From NCBI GenBank assembly GCA_902803455.1, contig CADCQC010000156.1, positions 1 through 7,659 on the forward strand: 7,659 bases of DNA, written 5' to 3'. How positions within the stretch are numbered: the first letter of the stretch is position 1; every line of letters begins with the position of its first letter. The DNA comes from an uncultured Prevotellaceae bacterium (GTDB taxonomy: Bacteria; Bacteroidota; Bacteroidia; Bacteroidales; Bacteroidaceae). The position numbers and the translations under genes are program-made. Below the pieces are notes generated by a model. The model saw only the letters and a list, made by a program, of their open reading frames with translations, had not been told where the DNA came from and made no database searches. This document shows positions 1 to 7,382 of the stretch, piece by piece.

Positions 1-496
1 CCGTCTGACCGTCATCGCCTCCGCACGTCCCGTCATCGGCTGCTGGCATCCCACATGGTCGGTCGTTACCATGTTGCAGAACTACAAGTCGCCTACTGCC
101 ACTGGCGAGGTGATCACACTCTCCCGGCCATGGTTCAACGGTTCCTGGCGTAACACCATCGAACTGCCTCATGCTTTTCGTTTGAGTGCCGATGTGGAAG
201 GGGCCACGAAGGGAGATTACAACAATTTCCGCATCACTGAGCCGCGCATCGTAGTCAGCTTTGGTCTTCAGAAGGACTTCAATCTACGTCGTCTCGGCAC
301 ACTGACTGCCGACCTGCGCTGCCTCGACCTCTTCAATACCAACAAGACCGATGCCATTATCTATGGCTATCGCGACCTGACTGTCCATAATCCCGCCCGT
401 CGCACCTTTATGCTCAACCTCACATGGAAGTTCAACGAGGCCCGCTCAAAGTACCGCGGTTCCGGTGCCGGCGACAAGCAGAAGGCAAGAATGTGA
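1..496 (+). CDS. Outer-membrane beta-barrel protein, C-terminal part (partial)
   Basis: The reading frame is open from base 2 to the TGA at 494-496 and enters from the left, so only about the last 164 residues are present. The ATG at 71 is an internal Met, not the start. The visible part has alternating polar/aromatic strands typical of an outer-membrane barrel, such as RIVVSFGLQKDF, LGTLTADLRCLDLF and RTFMLNLTWKF. It ends in a charged Gly-rich tail, SKYRGSGAGDKQKARM. From family knowledge, this tail is characteristic of the Bacteroidota outer-membrane beta-barrel family related to TonB-dependent receptors (OMP_b-brl_3 type, often with an N-terminal carboxypeptidase-regulatory-like domain), rather than of classical SusC. 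Its role would be in the outer membrane, possibly in transport or cell-surface assembly; the substrate cannot be told. A 318-base gap separates it from the GH27 gene, so it probably belongs to a different transcript. Confident in barrel class, less so in exact family. Confidence 0.72.
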   Translation, partial: RLTVIASARPVIGCWHPTWSVVTMLQNYKSPTATGEVITLSRPWFNGSWRNTIELPHAFRLSADVEGATKGDYNNFRITEPRIVVSFGLQKDFNLRRLGTLTADLRCLDLFNTNKTDAIIYGYRDLTVHNPARRTFMLNLTWKFNEARSKYRGSGAGDKQKARM

Positions 497-600
497 TGCA
501 GTTCGTCATTTGAGCATTTACCAAAGGCGGCGCCGATTGAACGAATGCTAAATAAAGAAAAATTGGTAAAAACAAACACTCTATTCACGTATAATAATGA

Positions 601-628
601 CTATTTTTTGACCTATGTTGCAAAATAG
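601..628. repeat. AT-rich inverted repeat
   Basis: CTATTTT at 601-607 is the exact reverse complement of AAAATAG at 622-628. If two extra T residues are allowed to bulge, the pairing extends to the G at 610 and the C at 621, leaving a 10-base loop. The stem is almost all A/T and no U-run follows, so it is a poor intrinsic terminator. It lies about 50 bases upstream of the predicted promoter core and could be a regulator-binding site, or chance in an AT-rich region. Confidence 0.3.
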
Positions 629-651
629 AATATATTTAATCCCAAATCGAA

Positions 652-688
652 TGTTCAAATCACCACAATTGATTACTTTTGTACGAAA
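652..688 (+). promoter_or_regulatory. Predicted Bacteroidota-type promoter for the GH27-GH2 operon
   Basis: TACTTTTG at 674-681 matches the Bacteroidota -7 consensus TAnnTTTG at every fixed position. About 20 bases upstream, GTTC at 653-656 is an imperfect match to the -33 TTG element. The start of transcription would fall near 686-690, giving a leader of roughly 125 bases before the ATG at 815. The position, in the AT-rich gap directly ahead of the two-gene operon, supports the call. The weak -33 element suggests that an activator may be needed, which is an inference. Confidence 0.5.
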
Positions 689-691
689 CAG

Positions 692-704
692 ACATGATTC
701 ATGT
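692..704. promoter_or_regulatory. Palindrome ACATGA-T-TCATGT, possible operator or leader hairpin
   Basis: ACATGA at 692-697 and TCATGT at 699-704 form a perfect 6-bp inverted repeat around a single T. The half-site recurs directly as ACATGA at 706-711. The palindrome starts about 10 bases after the predicted -7 element, so it would cover the first transcribed bases, a usual place for a repressor operator. With a one-base centre it cannot form a normal RNA hairpin without opening inner pairs, which favours a DNA-binding site over an RNA structure. No regulator gene is in the window. Confidence 0.35.
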
Positions 705-814
705 GACATGAAGAGGTAATAATACCGACACTGACCGAGAATAAGGACATCCAAAAACAAATCAGTTTTTATTAACTTTACTGACAAACTTTGAACCTAT
801 ATTCAGCACTAACG

Positions 815-2047
815 ATGAAGACAAAGAATTTTATGGTCATCATGTTCGCTACGCTCGTACTGATGGCAATGCCTGTACAGGCACAAAAATGGGAACATCT
901 GGCAGACACTCCCCAGATGGGTTGGAGCACTTGGAACAAGTTTCAAGGTAACATCTCCGAAGATATCATCAAAGGCATTGCCGATGCGATGGTGGAGAGC
1001 GGTCTGCGCGATGCGGGTTATACCTATATCAACATTGATGACTGCTGGCACGGTCAGCGTGACGGTGACGGATTTATCCAGGCAGACCCCAAGAAGTTTC
1101 CCAACGGCATGAAAGCCGTGGCCGACTATGTGCATGCGAAAGGTCTGAAACTTGGTATCTACAGCGATGCCGGTACGGGAACTTGTGCCGGCATGCCAGG
1201 TTCATTAGGACATGAATATCAGGATGCCTTGCAGTATGCCCGATGGGGAGTGGACTATCTGAAGTATGACTGGTGCAACACTACCAACGTGAATCCCCAC
1301 GGCGCCTACCAGCTCATCAGCGATGCCCTGCGCGCCAGTGGCCGTCCCATCTTCTTGAGTATGTGTGAATGGGGCAATAGCAAGCCATGGAAATGGGCCC
1401 GCGATATAGGACATTCGTGGCGAACCACGCCCGACATCTGGTGCAGTTTTGACTCTCTCCGCGTTTTCGAGGCAGGCTATAGCCAGTTTGGTGTCATGCA
1501 GTGCATCGCCTTTAACGACAGTCTCCGTCAGTATGCAGGCCCAGGCTATTGGAACGACCCCGACATGCTTGAGGTGGGCAACGGGATGTCGGAGAGCGAA
1601 GACCGCGCCCACTTCACGATGTGGTGCATGATGGCCAGTCCGCTGATTCTCGGCAATGACCTGCGCAATATGAGTGAGGCAACCCGCAACATACTGCTGA
1701 ACAAGGAGATGATCGCCATCGACCAAGATCCGTTGGGCGTGCAAGGATGGCACTGTATGGATCGCGACGGTTTACAGTTCTGGCTCAAGCCATTGGTCAA
1801 CGGCAATTGGGCGTTTGCCATTCTGAATCCCACACGCAGTGACGTCACTTACGAGCTGAACTGGCAGGACCTGAACCTGACAGACAAGGAGGTGAGTGGA
1901 CGCAGCACCAAACTGGACACCCAGGTTTATCGCGTCTACAACCTGTGGACGCACAAAAAAGAAGGAAAGACATCCGTAAAGAACAAACCTGAACGGAAAA
2001 TCACCGTCAAGAGTCACGATGTCGTAGCTTACAGGTTGGAATTATAA
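815..2047 (+). CDS. Secreted GH27 alpha-galactosidase
   Basis: The enzyme hydrolyses terminal alpha-linked galactose with retention of configuration. The ATG at 815 is chosen because it begins a clean signal peptide (MKTKNFMVIMFATLVLMAM, cleavage near VQAQ, residue 24). An in-frame TTG at 791 would add eight residues ahead of it. The product is 410 residues, a normal GH27 length. The (beta/alpha)8 domain spans about residues 31-315 and starts with TPQMGWSTWNKF. Asp75-Asp76 in INIDDCW match the substrate-binding pair of the family. Asp152 in YLKYDWC is the expected nucleophile, and Asp207 in SWRTTPDIW is the expected acid/base, aligned by eye to human alpha-galactosidase A. GTCAGMPGS and DWC carry the cysteines that form a disulfide in relatives. 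A C-terminal beta-sandwich occupies about 320-410. It is first in an operon with the GH2 gene, 11 bases downstream. Probable location is the periplasm or cell surface. An alpha-N-acetylgalactosaminidase or beta-L-arabinopyranosidase, also GH27, is less likely but not excluded. Confidence 0.93.
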   Translation: MKTKNFMVIMFATLVLMAMPVQAQKWEHLADTPQMGWSTWNKFQGNISEDIIKGIADAMVESGLRDAGYTYINIDDCWHGQRDGDGFIQADPKKFPNGMKAVADYVHAKGLKLGIYSDAGTGTCAGMPGSLGHEYQDALQYARWGVDYLKYDWCNTTNVNPHGAYQLISDALRASGRPIFLSMCEWGNSKPWKWARDIGHSWRTTPDIWCSFDSLRVFEAGYSQFGVMQCIAFNDSLRQYAGPGYWNDPDMLEVGNGMSESEDRAHFTMWCMMASPLILGNDLRNMSEATRNILLNKEMIAIDQDPLGVQGWHCMDRDGLQFWLKPLVNGNWAFAILNPTRSDVTYELNWQDLNLTDKEVSGRSTKLDTQVYRVYNLWTHKKEGKTSVKNKPERKITVKSHDVVAYRLEL

Positions 2048-2058
2048 AGTATATCGAC

Positions 2059-4494
2059 ATGACCCATACAAGGATTCTGTGTGCTGTGGTGATCTTGATG
2101 GTCGCCATGGGTATGAGAGCCCAAAACGTGAGAGAGAAAATCCTTCTTGACGAAGATTGGAAATTCGCATTCGGTCATGCAGCCGACCCATCCAAGGACT
2201 TTGGCTGTGGAACGGAGTATTTCAACTATTTGACGAAAGCCAACTCCATCCATAACGAAGGACCTTATTCAGGCAAGTTTGACGATTCCGCCTGGCAGAC
2301 GGTAACGGTGCCCCATGACTGGGTGACGGTGTTGCCTTATGCACGCTCTGCCAGTCACTCTCACGGATACAAAACAGTTGGCTATAAGTATCCAGAAACC
2401 AGTGTAGGCTGGTATCGCAAGGTGATACAGATTCCCGCTGAAGACCTTGGAAAACACATTGCCCTGCAATTCGACGGCATCTTCCGCAATGCCCGTATCT
2501 GGTTCAACGGATTTTATATGGGTACGGAGCCCAGCGGCTATGCCACGCAGGTGTATGACGTGACTGAGTATGTGAACTATGGTGGTGACAACCTGATCTG
2601 TGTCCGTGCCGACGCCACCCTTGAGGAAGGCTGGTTTTACGAGGGTGCGGGCATCTACCGTGATGTCTGGCTGCTGAAAACCGCAGAAGTCAGTGTGGCA
2701 CCTTTCGGCACCTTTGTCTATGCCGACTTGGCACAGCCTTACGCCAAGGCAACATTACATGTCGAGACAGACATCAACAACAGTTCGCTGAAGACCCAGA
2801 ACTGTCGGGTGAGCCAGCGTCTCTTGGATGCTCAAGGCCACGAGGTGGCAAAAAGCAGCACGGAACCGCTGACCTTGAAGCCCAAAGAAACCCTCGGATG
2901 CAAGCAGCAGTTCGATATCAGCAATCCGCATCTCTGGAGCACGACCGATCCCTATTTGTATAAAGTGGAAACGACGGTCACGGTGGACGGTAAGGTCAAG
3001 GACATCTATGAGACCACGACGGGGATACGCCAGATTGAGTTTGATGCCGACCGGGGATTTCTGCTCAACGGGACGTCCTTGAAACTGAAAGGCGCCAACA
3101 TGCACCAAGACCATGCCGGCGTGGGTGCAGCCATCCCCGATGCCCTGCTGGCATGGCGCATCAGGAAGCTGAAAGAATTCGGTTGCAACGCCTACCGTTC
3201 CTCCCATAATCCCATGACCCCTGCCCTACTCGATATCTGCGACCGCGAGGGTATTTTAGTCATCGACGAGAACCGCCTCTCAGGCATCAATGCCGAGCAT
3301 CTGCGTCTGTTGGAGAACATGATCAAGCGCGACCGCAATCACCCCTCGATTATCTTATGGAGCGACGGCAACGAAGAATGGGGTATGGAAAATACGGTGC
3401 CAGGTCGCAGGGTGGCAGAAGCGATGCGCGAGTATACCCGTCTGCTTGACCCGACACGTCACTCCACCATTGCCAATGCCGGTGGTGGCGAGATGATAAA
3501 AGGCCTCGATGTGGTGGGGTTCAATTATATCAGCCAGAACAGCGTCGACGAGCGTAAACAGCAGAATCCCACGTGGAAGATTGTAGGAACGGAAGAGACC
3601 ACGGGCTGTGGCACACGCGGCATCTATTTCAACACCAAGGATGCGCCAGGGCACATGGTGTCGATGAACCGCGACACCACCCACCATCATGTGGAAAACG
3701 TCATCGAGCGTGGTTGGAAGTTCTATGCAGAGCGCCCATGGGCTGCAGGCATCTTCTACTGGACAGGGTTCGACTACCGGGGCGAGCCCAATCCGCTGTC
3801 GTTTCCAGCCCATGACTCTGAGTTTGGCATTCTGGACTACTGCGGGTTCTGGAAAGATGAAGCTTGGTATCTGAAGTCATGGTGGACGGACGAACCCGTG
3901 CTGCACATCTTCCCCCATTGGAACCTTGCCGGCCACGAGGGAGAAGAGGTGGAATTGTGGGCATACAGCAACTGCGATGAGGTGGAGCTGATGGTAAATG
4001 GCAAAAAACTGGGCCGACAGCCGATGCCCAAGAATGGCCACTTGAAGTGGAAAACCATCTACAAGCCAGGCAAGGTGGTGGCTGTCGGTTATCAAAACGG
4101 CAGGCGGGTGATGACCCAGACCATCGAGACCACCAAGCCCGCCAGCAAAATCGTAGTGAAGGCCGACCGCGCCACGATCACAGCCGATGGTCGCGATGTG
4201 GCAGTAGTCACCATCGAGGTGCAAGACGCCAAGGGACGTGTCGTGCCCGATGCCTGTCCTGCGCTGACTTTCCATCTAGAGGGCGAAGGGCATATCCTCG
4301 GTGTCGGCAATGGCGACCCGTCATTCTTGGGAGAGGACCATCCCAAGCAACGAGATTGTCACGATTTCAGTATCCCTGCCTTTAACGGTCTGGCACAGGT
4401 GCTCATCCAAAGCAGTCGTCAGCCATCGACACTCACCCTGACGGCCCAGTCTGAAGGTTTGACCGCCGGAAGTATGTCGATCGTTGCACAATAA
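2059..4494 (+). CDS. Secreted GH2 beta-galactosidase-type glycoside hydrolase
   Basis: This 811-residue protein has a signal peptide (MTHTRILCAVVILMVAMGMRAQ) with no lipobox. Domains in order are: a jelly-roll sugar-binding domain, about 25-205 (FDDSAWQTVTVPHDW, GWYRK, EGAGIYRDVWL); an immunoglobulin-like domain, about 209-320; a TIM barrel, about 322-605 (MHQDHAGVG, CNAYRSSHNP, DENRL, RDRNHPSIILWSDGNEEWG); a DUF4982-type beta-domain, about 616-690 (HWNLAGHEGEEVELWAYSN); and a C-terminal Ig-like domain, about 694-811. Glu439 in GNEEWG is the expected acid/base and Glu512 in VGTEETTG the expected nucleophile. Each is followed by a second Glu, so the assignment rests on alignment by eye. The architecture is that of Bacteroidota GH2 beta-galactosidases. 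GH2 also contains beta-glucuronidases and other activities, so the substrate is inferred. The start is 11 bases after the GH27 stop, which indicates co-transcription, and both enzymes probably trim galactose side groups from the same glycan. Confidence 0.9.
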   Translation: MTHTRILCAVVILMVAMGMRAQNVREKILLDEDWKFAFGHAADPSKDFGCGTEYFNYLTKANSIHNEGPYSGKFDDSAWQTVTVPHDWVTVLPYARSASHSHGYKTVGYKYPETSVGWYRKVIQIPAEDLGKHIALQFDGIFRNARIWFNGFYMGTEPSGYATQVYDVTEYVNYGGDNLICVRADATLEEGWFYEGAGIYRDVWLLKTAEVSVAPFGTFVYADLAQPYAKATLHVETDINNSSLKTQNCRVSQRLLDAQGHEVAKSSTEPLTLKPKETLGCKQQFDISNPHLWSTTDPYLYKVETTVTVDGKVKDIYETTTGIRQIEFDADRGFLLNGTSLKLKGANMHQDHAGVGAAIPDALLAWRIRKLKEFGCNAYRSSHNPMTPALLDICDREGILVIDENRLSGINAEHLRLLENMIKRDRNHPSIILWSDGNEEWGMENTVPGRRVAEAMREYTRLLDPTRHSTIANAGGGEMIKGLDVVGFNYISQNSVDERKQQNPTWKIVGTEETTGCGTRGIYFNTKDAPGHMVSMNRDTTHHHVENVIERGWKFYAERPWAAGIFYWTGFDYRGEPNPLSFPAHDSEFGILDYCGFWKDEAWYLKSWWTDEPVLHIFPHWNLAGHEGEEVELWAYSNCDEVELMVNGKKLGRQPMPKNGHLKWKTIYKPGKVVAVGYQNGRRVMTQTIETTKPASKIVVKADRATITADGRDVAVVTIEVQDAKGRVVPDACPALTFHLEGEGHILGVGNGDPSFLGEDHPKQRDCHDFSIPAFNGLAQVLIQSSRQPSTLTLTAQSEGLTAGSMSIVAQ

Positions 4495-4506
4495 GATTTA
4501 TGCAAC
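4483..4506. terminator. Short inverted repeat at the convergent gene ends, weak terminator candidate
   Basis: GTTGCA at 4483-4488 is the exact reverse complement of TGCAAC at 4501-4506, with a 12-base loop that contains the GH2 stop codon. It sits between two converging genes whose stops are only 26 bases apart, where a two-way terminator would be useful. The stem is just 6 bp and no T-run follows on either strand, so it does not meet the usual criteria for an intrinsic terminator. Confidence 0.22.
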
Positions 4507-4520
4507 TAACAGGATGAGCG

Positions 4521-7373
4521 CTATGGTTGTTGATGGACGAGTATCTCCTGGAGTACGATGCCCGGATCAAGGAGGCTGATACGTAGCCGCTGAGCACCCC
4601 TCGCTGAAGCCGGGATGGAGATGCTGCGGGAAGCATATCCACGCAACACGTTCAGCCGCCACTCTGCAGTGAAATCGCCTGCATGGATAGAGAACACTTG
4701 TGGCTCGCCATCGCCCAGTTGCACGGCATAACGGGCATCTCTCCCCTCATAGACGTGGAGGGTGGGCAGCGTTCGGATTTCTATCAGGCAGTCACCGGCT
4801 TGGAGGTCAAGGTTGTATTCCACATAGGGAGCCGATTCTATCTGATATGACGGTGTGTCAAAGGGCTGAACAAGCACACCATCCTTGAAGCCAAGTCCCG
4901 CTATCTTTGCAACATGGCCTTCACGGCTGTCACGACATTGCCGATAGTCTGCCGCGGCAATACGCTGGCGAGGCTCATCCTGGAAAGGAGGCCAAAGACC
5001 CAGGAAGATGTGGTCAATACGCGCATCGGATTTCAAATCTTTTATCTTGAGATGGTTGATGCCTTTTTTCAGATGCAGGGTTCCCACCTTGCTCCACATC
5101 GGTCCGACATAGGGTGCGTGCCAAACATTGTTGATAGGTGTGGCCGAGGCATTGAACGAGTCGTTGTCTGTTGTAATACGGCAGAACACATTATCCTCAG
5201 GAGCCTTTGAGAAATTTCGGATAGGCGTCAGCGCCTCAATCCAGAGAGGGACATCCACATTCTGACGACTTTCGACAACAAGGCCATTGGATGACAGCGC
5301 ATCAGCCACGCTGAGGAAACGAGGCTGTGGGGCAAGTATTGCCTGAGAAAGCAAACTGGGCGTTGCTATGGGCGGATCAATCTTCTCGGAGCGGAACCAA
5401 TGATAAGGTTGCCAGTTGAAGAACTCACGCCACTTTCCATGCTGAATGTCTTCGTTGTAGTGGCGCGTCCACTCATTGAGTTGGCGGAACATCAGTTGTA
5501 CACGTCTCGCATCGGCCATGGCGCCAAGGCTATCTAAACGGGTGGCGCAGACCATGCTGCGGCGAGCCAGAAGCTGATACTCATTGAGCATCGCTGCCCC
5601 ACGAATGGGATAGCATACAAGTTCAAAGTAGGCATCCTGCAAGTGAGAAGGAATGCGGCTTGCCAGCAGTTCAGCCTCGGTCTCAAGGCTCCTTGCCTCG
5701 CGAAGCCTTTCGGCCACCTGCTGCTCCGTATAATTGACAAACCAGACATGGGCATCCTTGCCACCAGCCTGCAACCGATAGTAGCGTGCCATCAGGTCGG
5801 CAATATCCAGAGCTGTTGTAGGTCCGAAGGTTTTTTCTGCCCAATATCGGATGTAATCATGTGCTTCAGCGGGCTGCCATCTGTTGATATCCCAAGCCAG
5901 TTCCATCACAAAGGAGATTTCCTTTTCTGCAGGTTTGATGTCACCCACATTAAACACCCAAATCTTCCGTGCCCCGTGGGTATAGGCTTTTGTCAGTTCG
6001 GTGGAGAGGAAAGCGGGCGAAAGCGGACTGAGCCAAATCCAACTGGCAGGGTCGCCATGATACGACAGATGATAGTAGATGCCTGCCCCACCCCTTCGCT
6101 GTTGTTCCTGGGGGTTCGAGAGATTACGGCAATAACCATGTTTGTCGTCCGACCAAAGCATGGTGACATCATCGGGAACTTGAAGTCCATTGTGGTAGGC
6201 CTCGAGCACTTCTTCGTAAGTACAGAGCACCTGTGGAATCTCCTCCAGCGGTTTTTTGATGTTACGCCGGAGCATGTCGCGCTGGTCGTCAATGGCCTGC
6301 TGCATCAACTTCACGCGTTCTTCGGTGCTGTTGGCACCTTCCATAGGATAATCGTGAATGCCACGCAGACCGAGGGTATAGGTATTCTCGTATTTGCCGT
6401 TGGTTTTGATACGAGACTCCCAGTAATCTTGCATTGTCTTACGGTTGGTGATGTAGTTGAAGTCGCCTAAGCCCTTCTTGCCTTCAGCCTTGGCTCGCTC
6501 ATTTACCGCCTTCCATTCACCTTCGTTATTGCGCAACATCTGCTCGCAGTGAGATGATCCCATGACGATGGCATATTTGTCGGCCAAGCGAGCATTTTCG
6601 GGGTCATCGTTGAAAGCCTGTGTGCCAGGGTGCATGGCAGGCCAGAGGTAGTTAGCCTTCAGCCTCAGCAACAACTCAAAAACTTTCTGGTATGTCTTCG
6701 GCCCCACCTTGCCCGTCTCTTTATCGTAGGTATTCTCCGCCCAGCGTGCCCAACCGCCGAATCGCTCATCGTTGATGAAAATGCCACGATACTGCACCGA
6801 AGGTTCGCCTTGCAGGAAGGTTCCAGACTCTACATAGAGAGTAGGATGATGGGCGGGTGTGACATCAGCCCACCAATACCAAGGTGAGACGCCCATGGCC
6901 TCGCAGAGCGAGGTAATTCCGAAAGCCGTGCCGCGCCGGTCGCTGCCTATGATCACCAGCAGCGGGGTATGAAACTTTGGATGCTCTGTGGTAGTGATGA
7001 TGAACGACTCCCACTTGCCACGGATGCCGCTGACATCGATTTTCCGGCCTTTCATGACATAGTCTATGAGTCGGCTCTTACCCAAGGTGCCCGCCACGAC
7101 AGCCGCACTTCTCGGCAGCACGTGGTTTATCACGGAGCGCCGGCCAGTCACCCGTTCCACATCTTCTGCGAGCATTCCTGCCGCAACACCTACAACGGGA
7201 TCGTCTTGAGAATCAATACAGATGGCAGACGCGCTTTCTGCCGACACCAATGGGAACCAGTTGGCCATAGGTTTCTCTGCAACATTGGGAAAGTCTTTAA
7301 GGTCATTGTAGCCTGCGGCAAAAATGGTCGACACCATCATCAGCCCGCCCAGGAGCATCGCTATTCTTTTCAT
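4521..7373 (-). CDS. Secreted GH115 xylan alpha-1,2-glucuronidase
   Basis: GH115 enzymes remove (4-O-methyl)-alpha-D-glucuronic acid from xylan, including from internal xylose units, with inversion. The 950-residue product starts at the ATG at 7373-7371 with a signal peptide (MKRIAMLLGGLMMVSTIFAA). An N-terminal domain, about 21-190, leads into the TIM barrel with signature motifs YRGIFINDERFGGWARWAE, LKANYLWPAMHPGT (Met247), SSHCEQMLRNN (His275-Glu277), RGIHDYPM (His340-Asp341), CTYEEVLEAY (Glu387-Glu388), WSDDKHGYCRNLSNPQEQ (Asp409, Asp410, His412) and VFNVGDIKPAEKE. I do not assign individual catalytic residues. A helical segment, about 500-670, follows, then a beta-rich stretch (about 684-793). 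A C-terminal GH115 beta-domain, about 797-950, comes last, with PYVEYNLDL, LPTLHVYEGRDARYAVQLGD and DPGIVLQEI. It is preceded by another GH2 gene 9 bases upstream and is probably translated from the same transcript. There is no Shine-Dalgarno before the start, as usual in this phylum. Activity on glucuronate in arabinogalactan is an alternative. Confidence 0.94.
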   Translation of the reverse strand: MKRIAMLLGGLMMVSTIFAAGYNDLKDFPNVAEKPMANWFPLVSAESASAICIDSQDDPVVGVAAGMLAEDVERVTGRRSVINHVLPRSAAVVAGTLGKSRLIDYVMKGRKIDVSGIRGKWESFIITTTEHPKFHTPLLVIIGSDRRGTAFGITSLCEAMGVSPWYWWADVTPAHHPTLYVESGTFLQGEPSVQYRGIFINDERFGGWARWAENTYDKETGKVGPKTYQKVFELLLRLKANYLWPAMHPGTQAFNDDPENARLADKYAIVMGSSHCEQMLRNNEGEWKAVNERAKAEGKKGLGDFNYITNRKTMQDYWESRIKTNGKYENTYTLGLRGIHDYPMEGANSTEERVKLMQQAIDDQRDMLRRNIKKPLEEIPQVLCTYEEVLEAYHNGLQVPDDVTMLWSDDKHGYCRNLSNPQEQQRRGGAGIYYHLSYHGDPASWIWLSPLSPAFLSTELTKAYTHGARKIWVFNVGDIKPAEKEISFVMELAWDINRWQPAEAHDYIRYWAEKTFGPTTALDIADLMARYYRLQAGGKDAHVWFVNYTEQQVAERLREARSLETEAELLASRIPSHLQDAYFELVCYPIRGAAMLNEYQLLARRSMVCATRLDSLGAMADARRVQLMFRQLNEWTRHYNEDIQHGKWREFFNWQPYHWFRSEKIDPPIATPSLLSQAILAPQPRFLSVADALSSNGLVVESRQNVDVPLWIEALTPIRNFSKAPEDNVFCRITTDNDSFNASATPINNVWHAPYVGPMWSKVGTLHLKKGINHLKIKDLKSDARIDHIFLGLWPPFQDEPRQRIAAADYRQCRDSREGHVAKIAGLGFKDGVLVQPFDTPSYQIESAPYVEYNLDLQAGDCLIEIRTLPTLHVYEGRDARYAVQLGDGEPQVFSIHAGDFTAEWRLNVLRGYASRSISIPASARGAQRLRISLLDPGIVLQEILVHQQP

Positions 7374-7382
7374 ACGGTCGCT

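Larger units (their letters stand above)
497..814. other. AT-rich intergenic region upstream of the GH27-GH2 operon
   Basis: This is the only gene-free stretch longer than 300 bases. It is much richer in A/T than the flanking genes, especially from about 545 onward. It contains an AT-rich inverted repeat (601-628), a promoter-like element (674-681) and a perfect short palindrome (692-704). No convincing coding sequence, tRNA or strong terminator for the upstream gene is visible. A weak AGCATT/AATGCT pair (513-518 with 544-549) has a 25-base loop and no T-run. Confidence 0.7.

Noticed and set aside
513..549. AGCATT/AATGCT inverted pair after the barrel gene as its terminator.
   Set aside because: It has a 6-bp AT-rich stem with a 25-base loop and is followed by an A-rich, not T-rich, run.
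602..610. TATTTTTTG as a second TAnnTTTG promoter element.
   Set aside because: The spacing is one base too long for the consensus, and the downstream 674-681 element is an exact match.
581..787. Minus-strand open frame of 68 residues in the intergenic region.
   Set aside because: It lies in AT-rich regulatory sequence, resembles no family and has no sensible context. Its composition follows the noncoding DNA.
791..814. TTG at 791 as an upstream start for the GH27 gene, adding eight residues.
   Set aside because: The ATG at 815 begins a well-formed signal peptide with a basic N-terminus. The added residues NLYSALT would spoil it, and TTG starts are rare in this phylum.
1205..1753. Minus-strand open frame of 182 residues inside the GH27 gene.
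   Set aside because: It is antisense to the GH27 catalytic barrel and has no recognisable motif.
5643..6470. Plus-strand open frame of 275 residues inside the GH115 gene.
   Set aside because: It is antisense to a clear, full-length GH115 catalytic domain and shows no domain, signal or family pattern. It results from the codon composition of the real gene.
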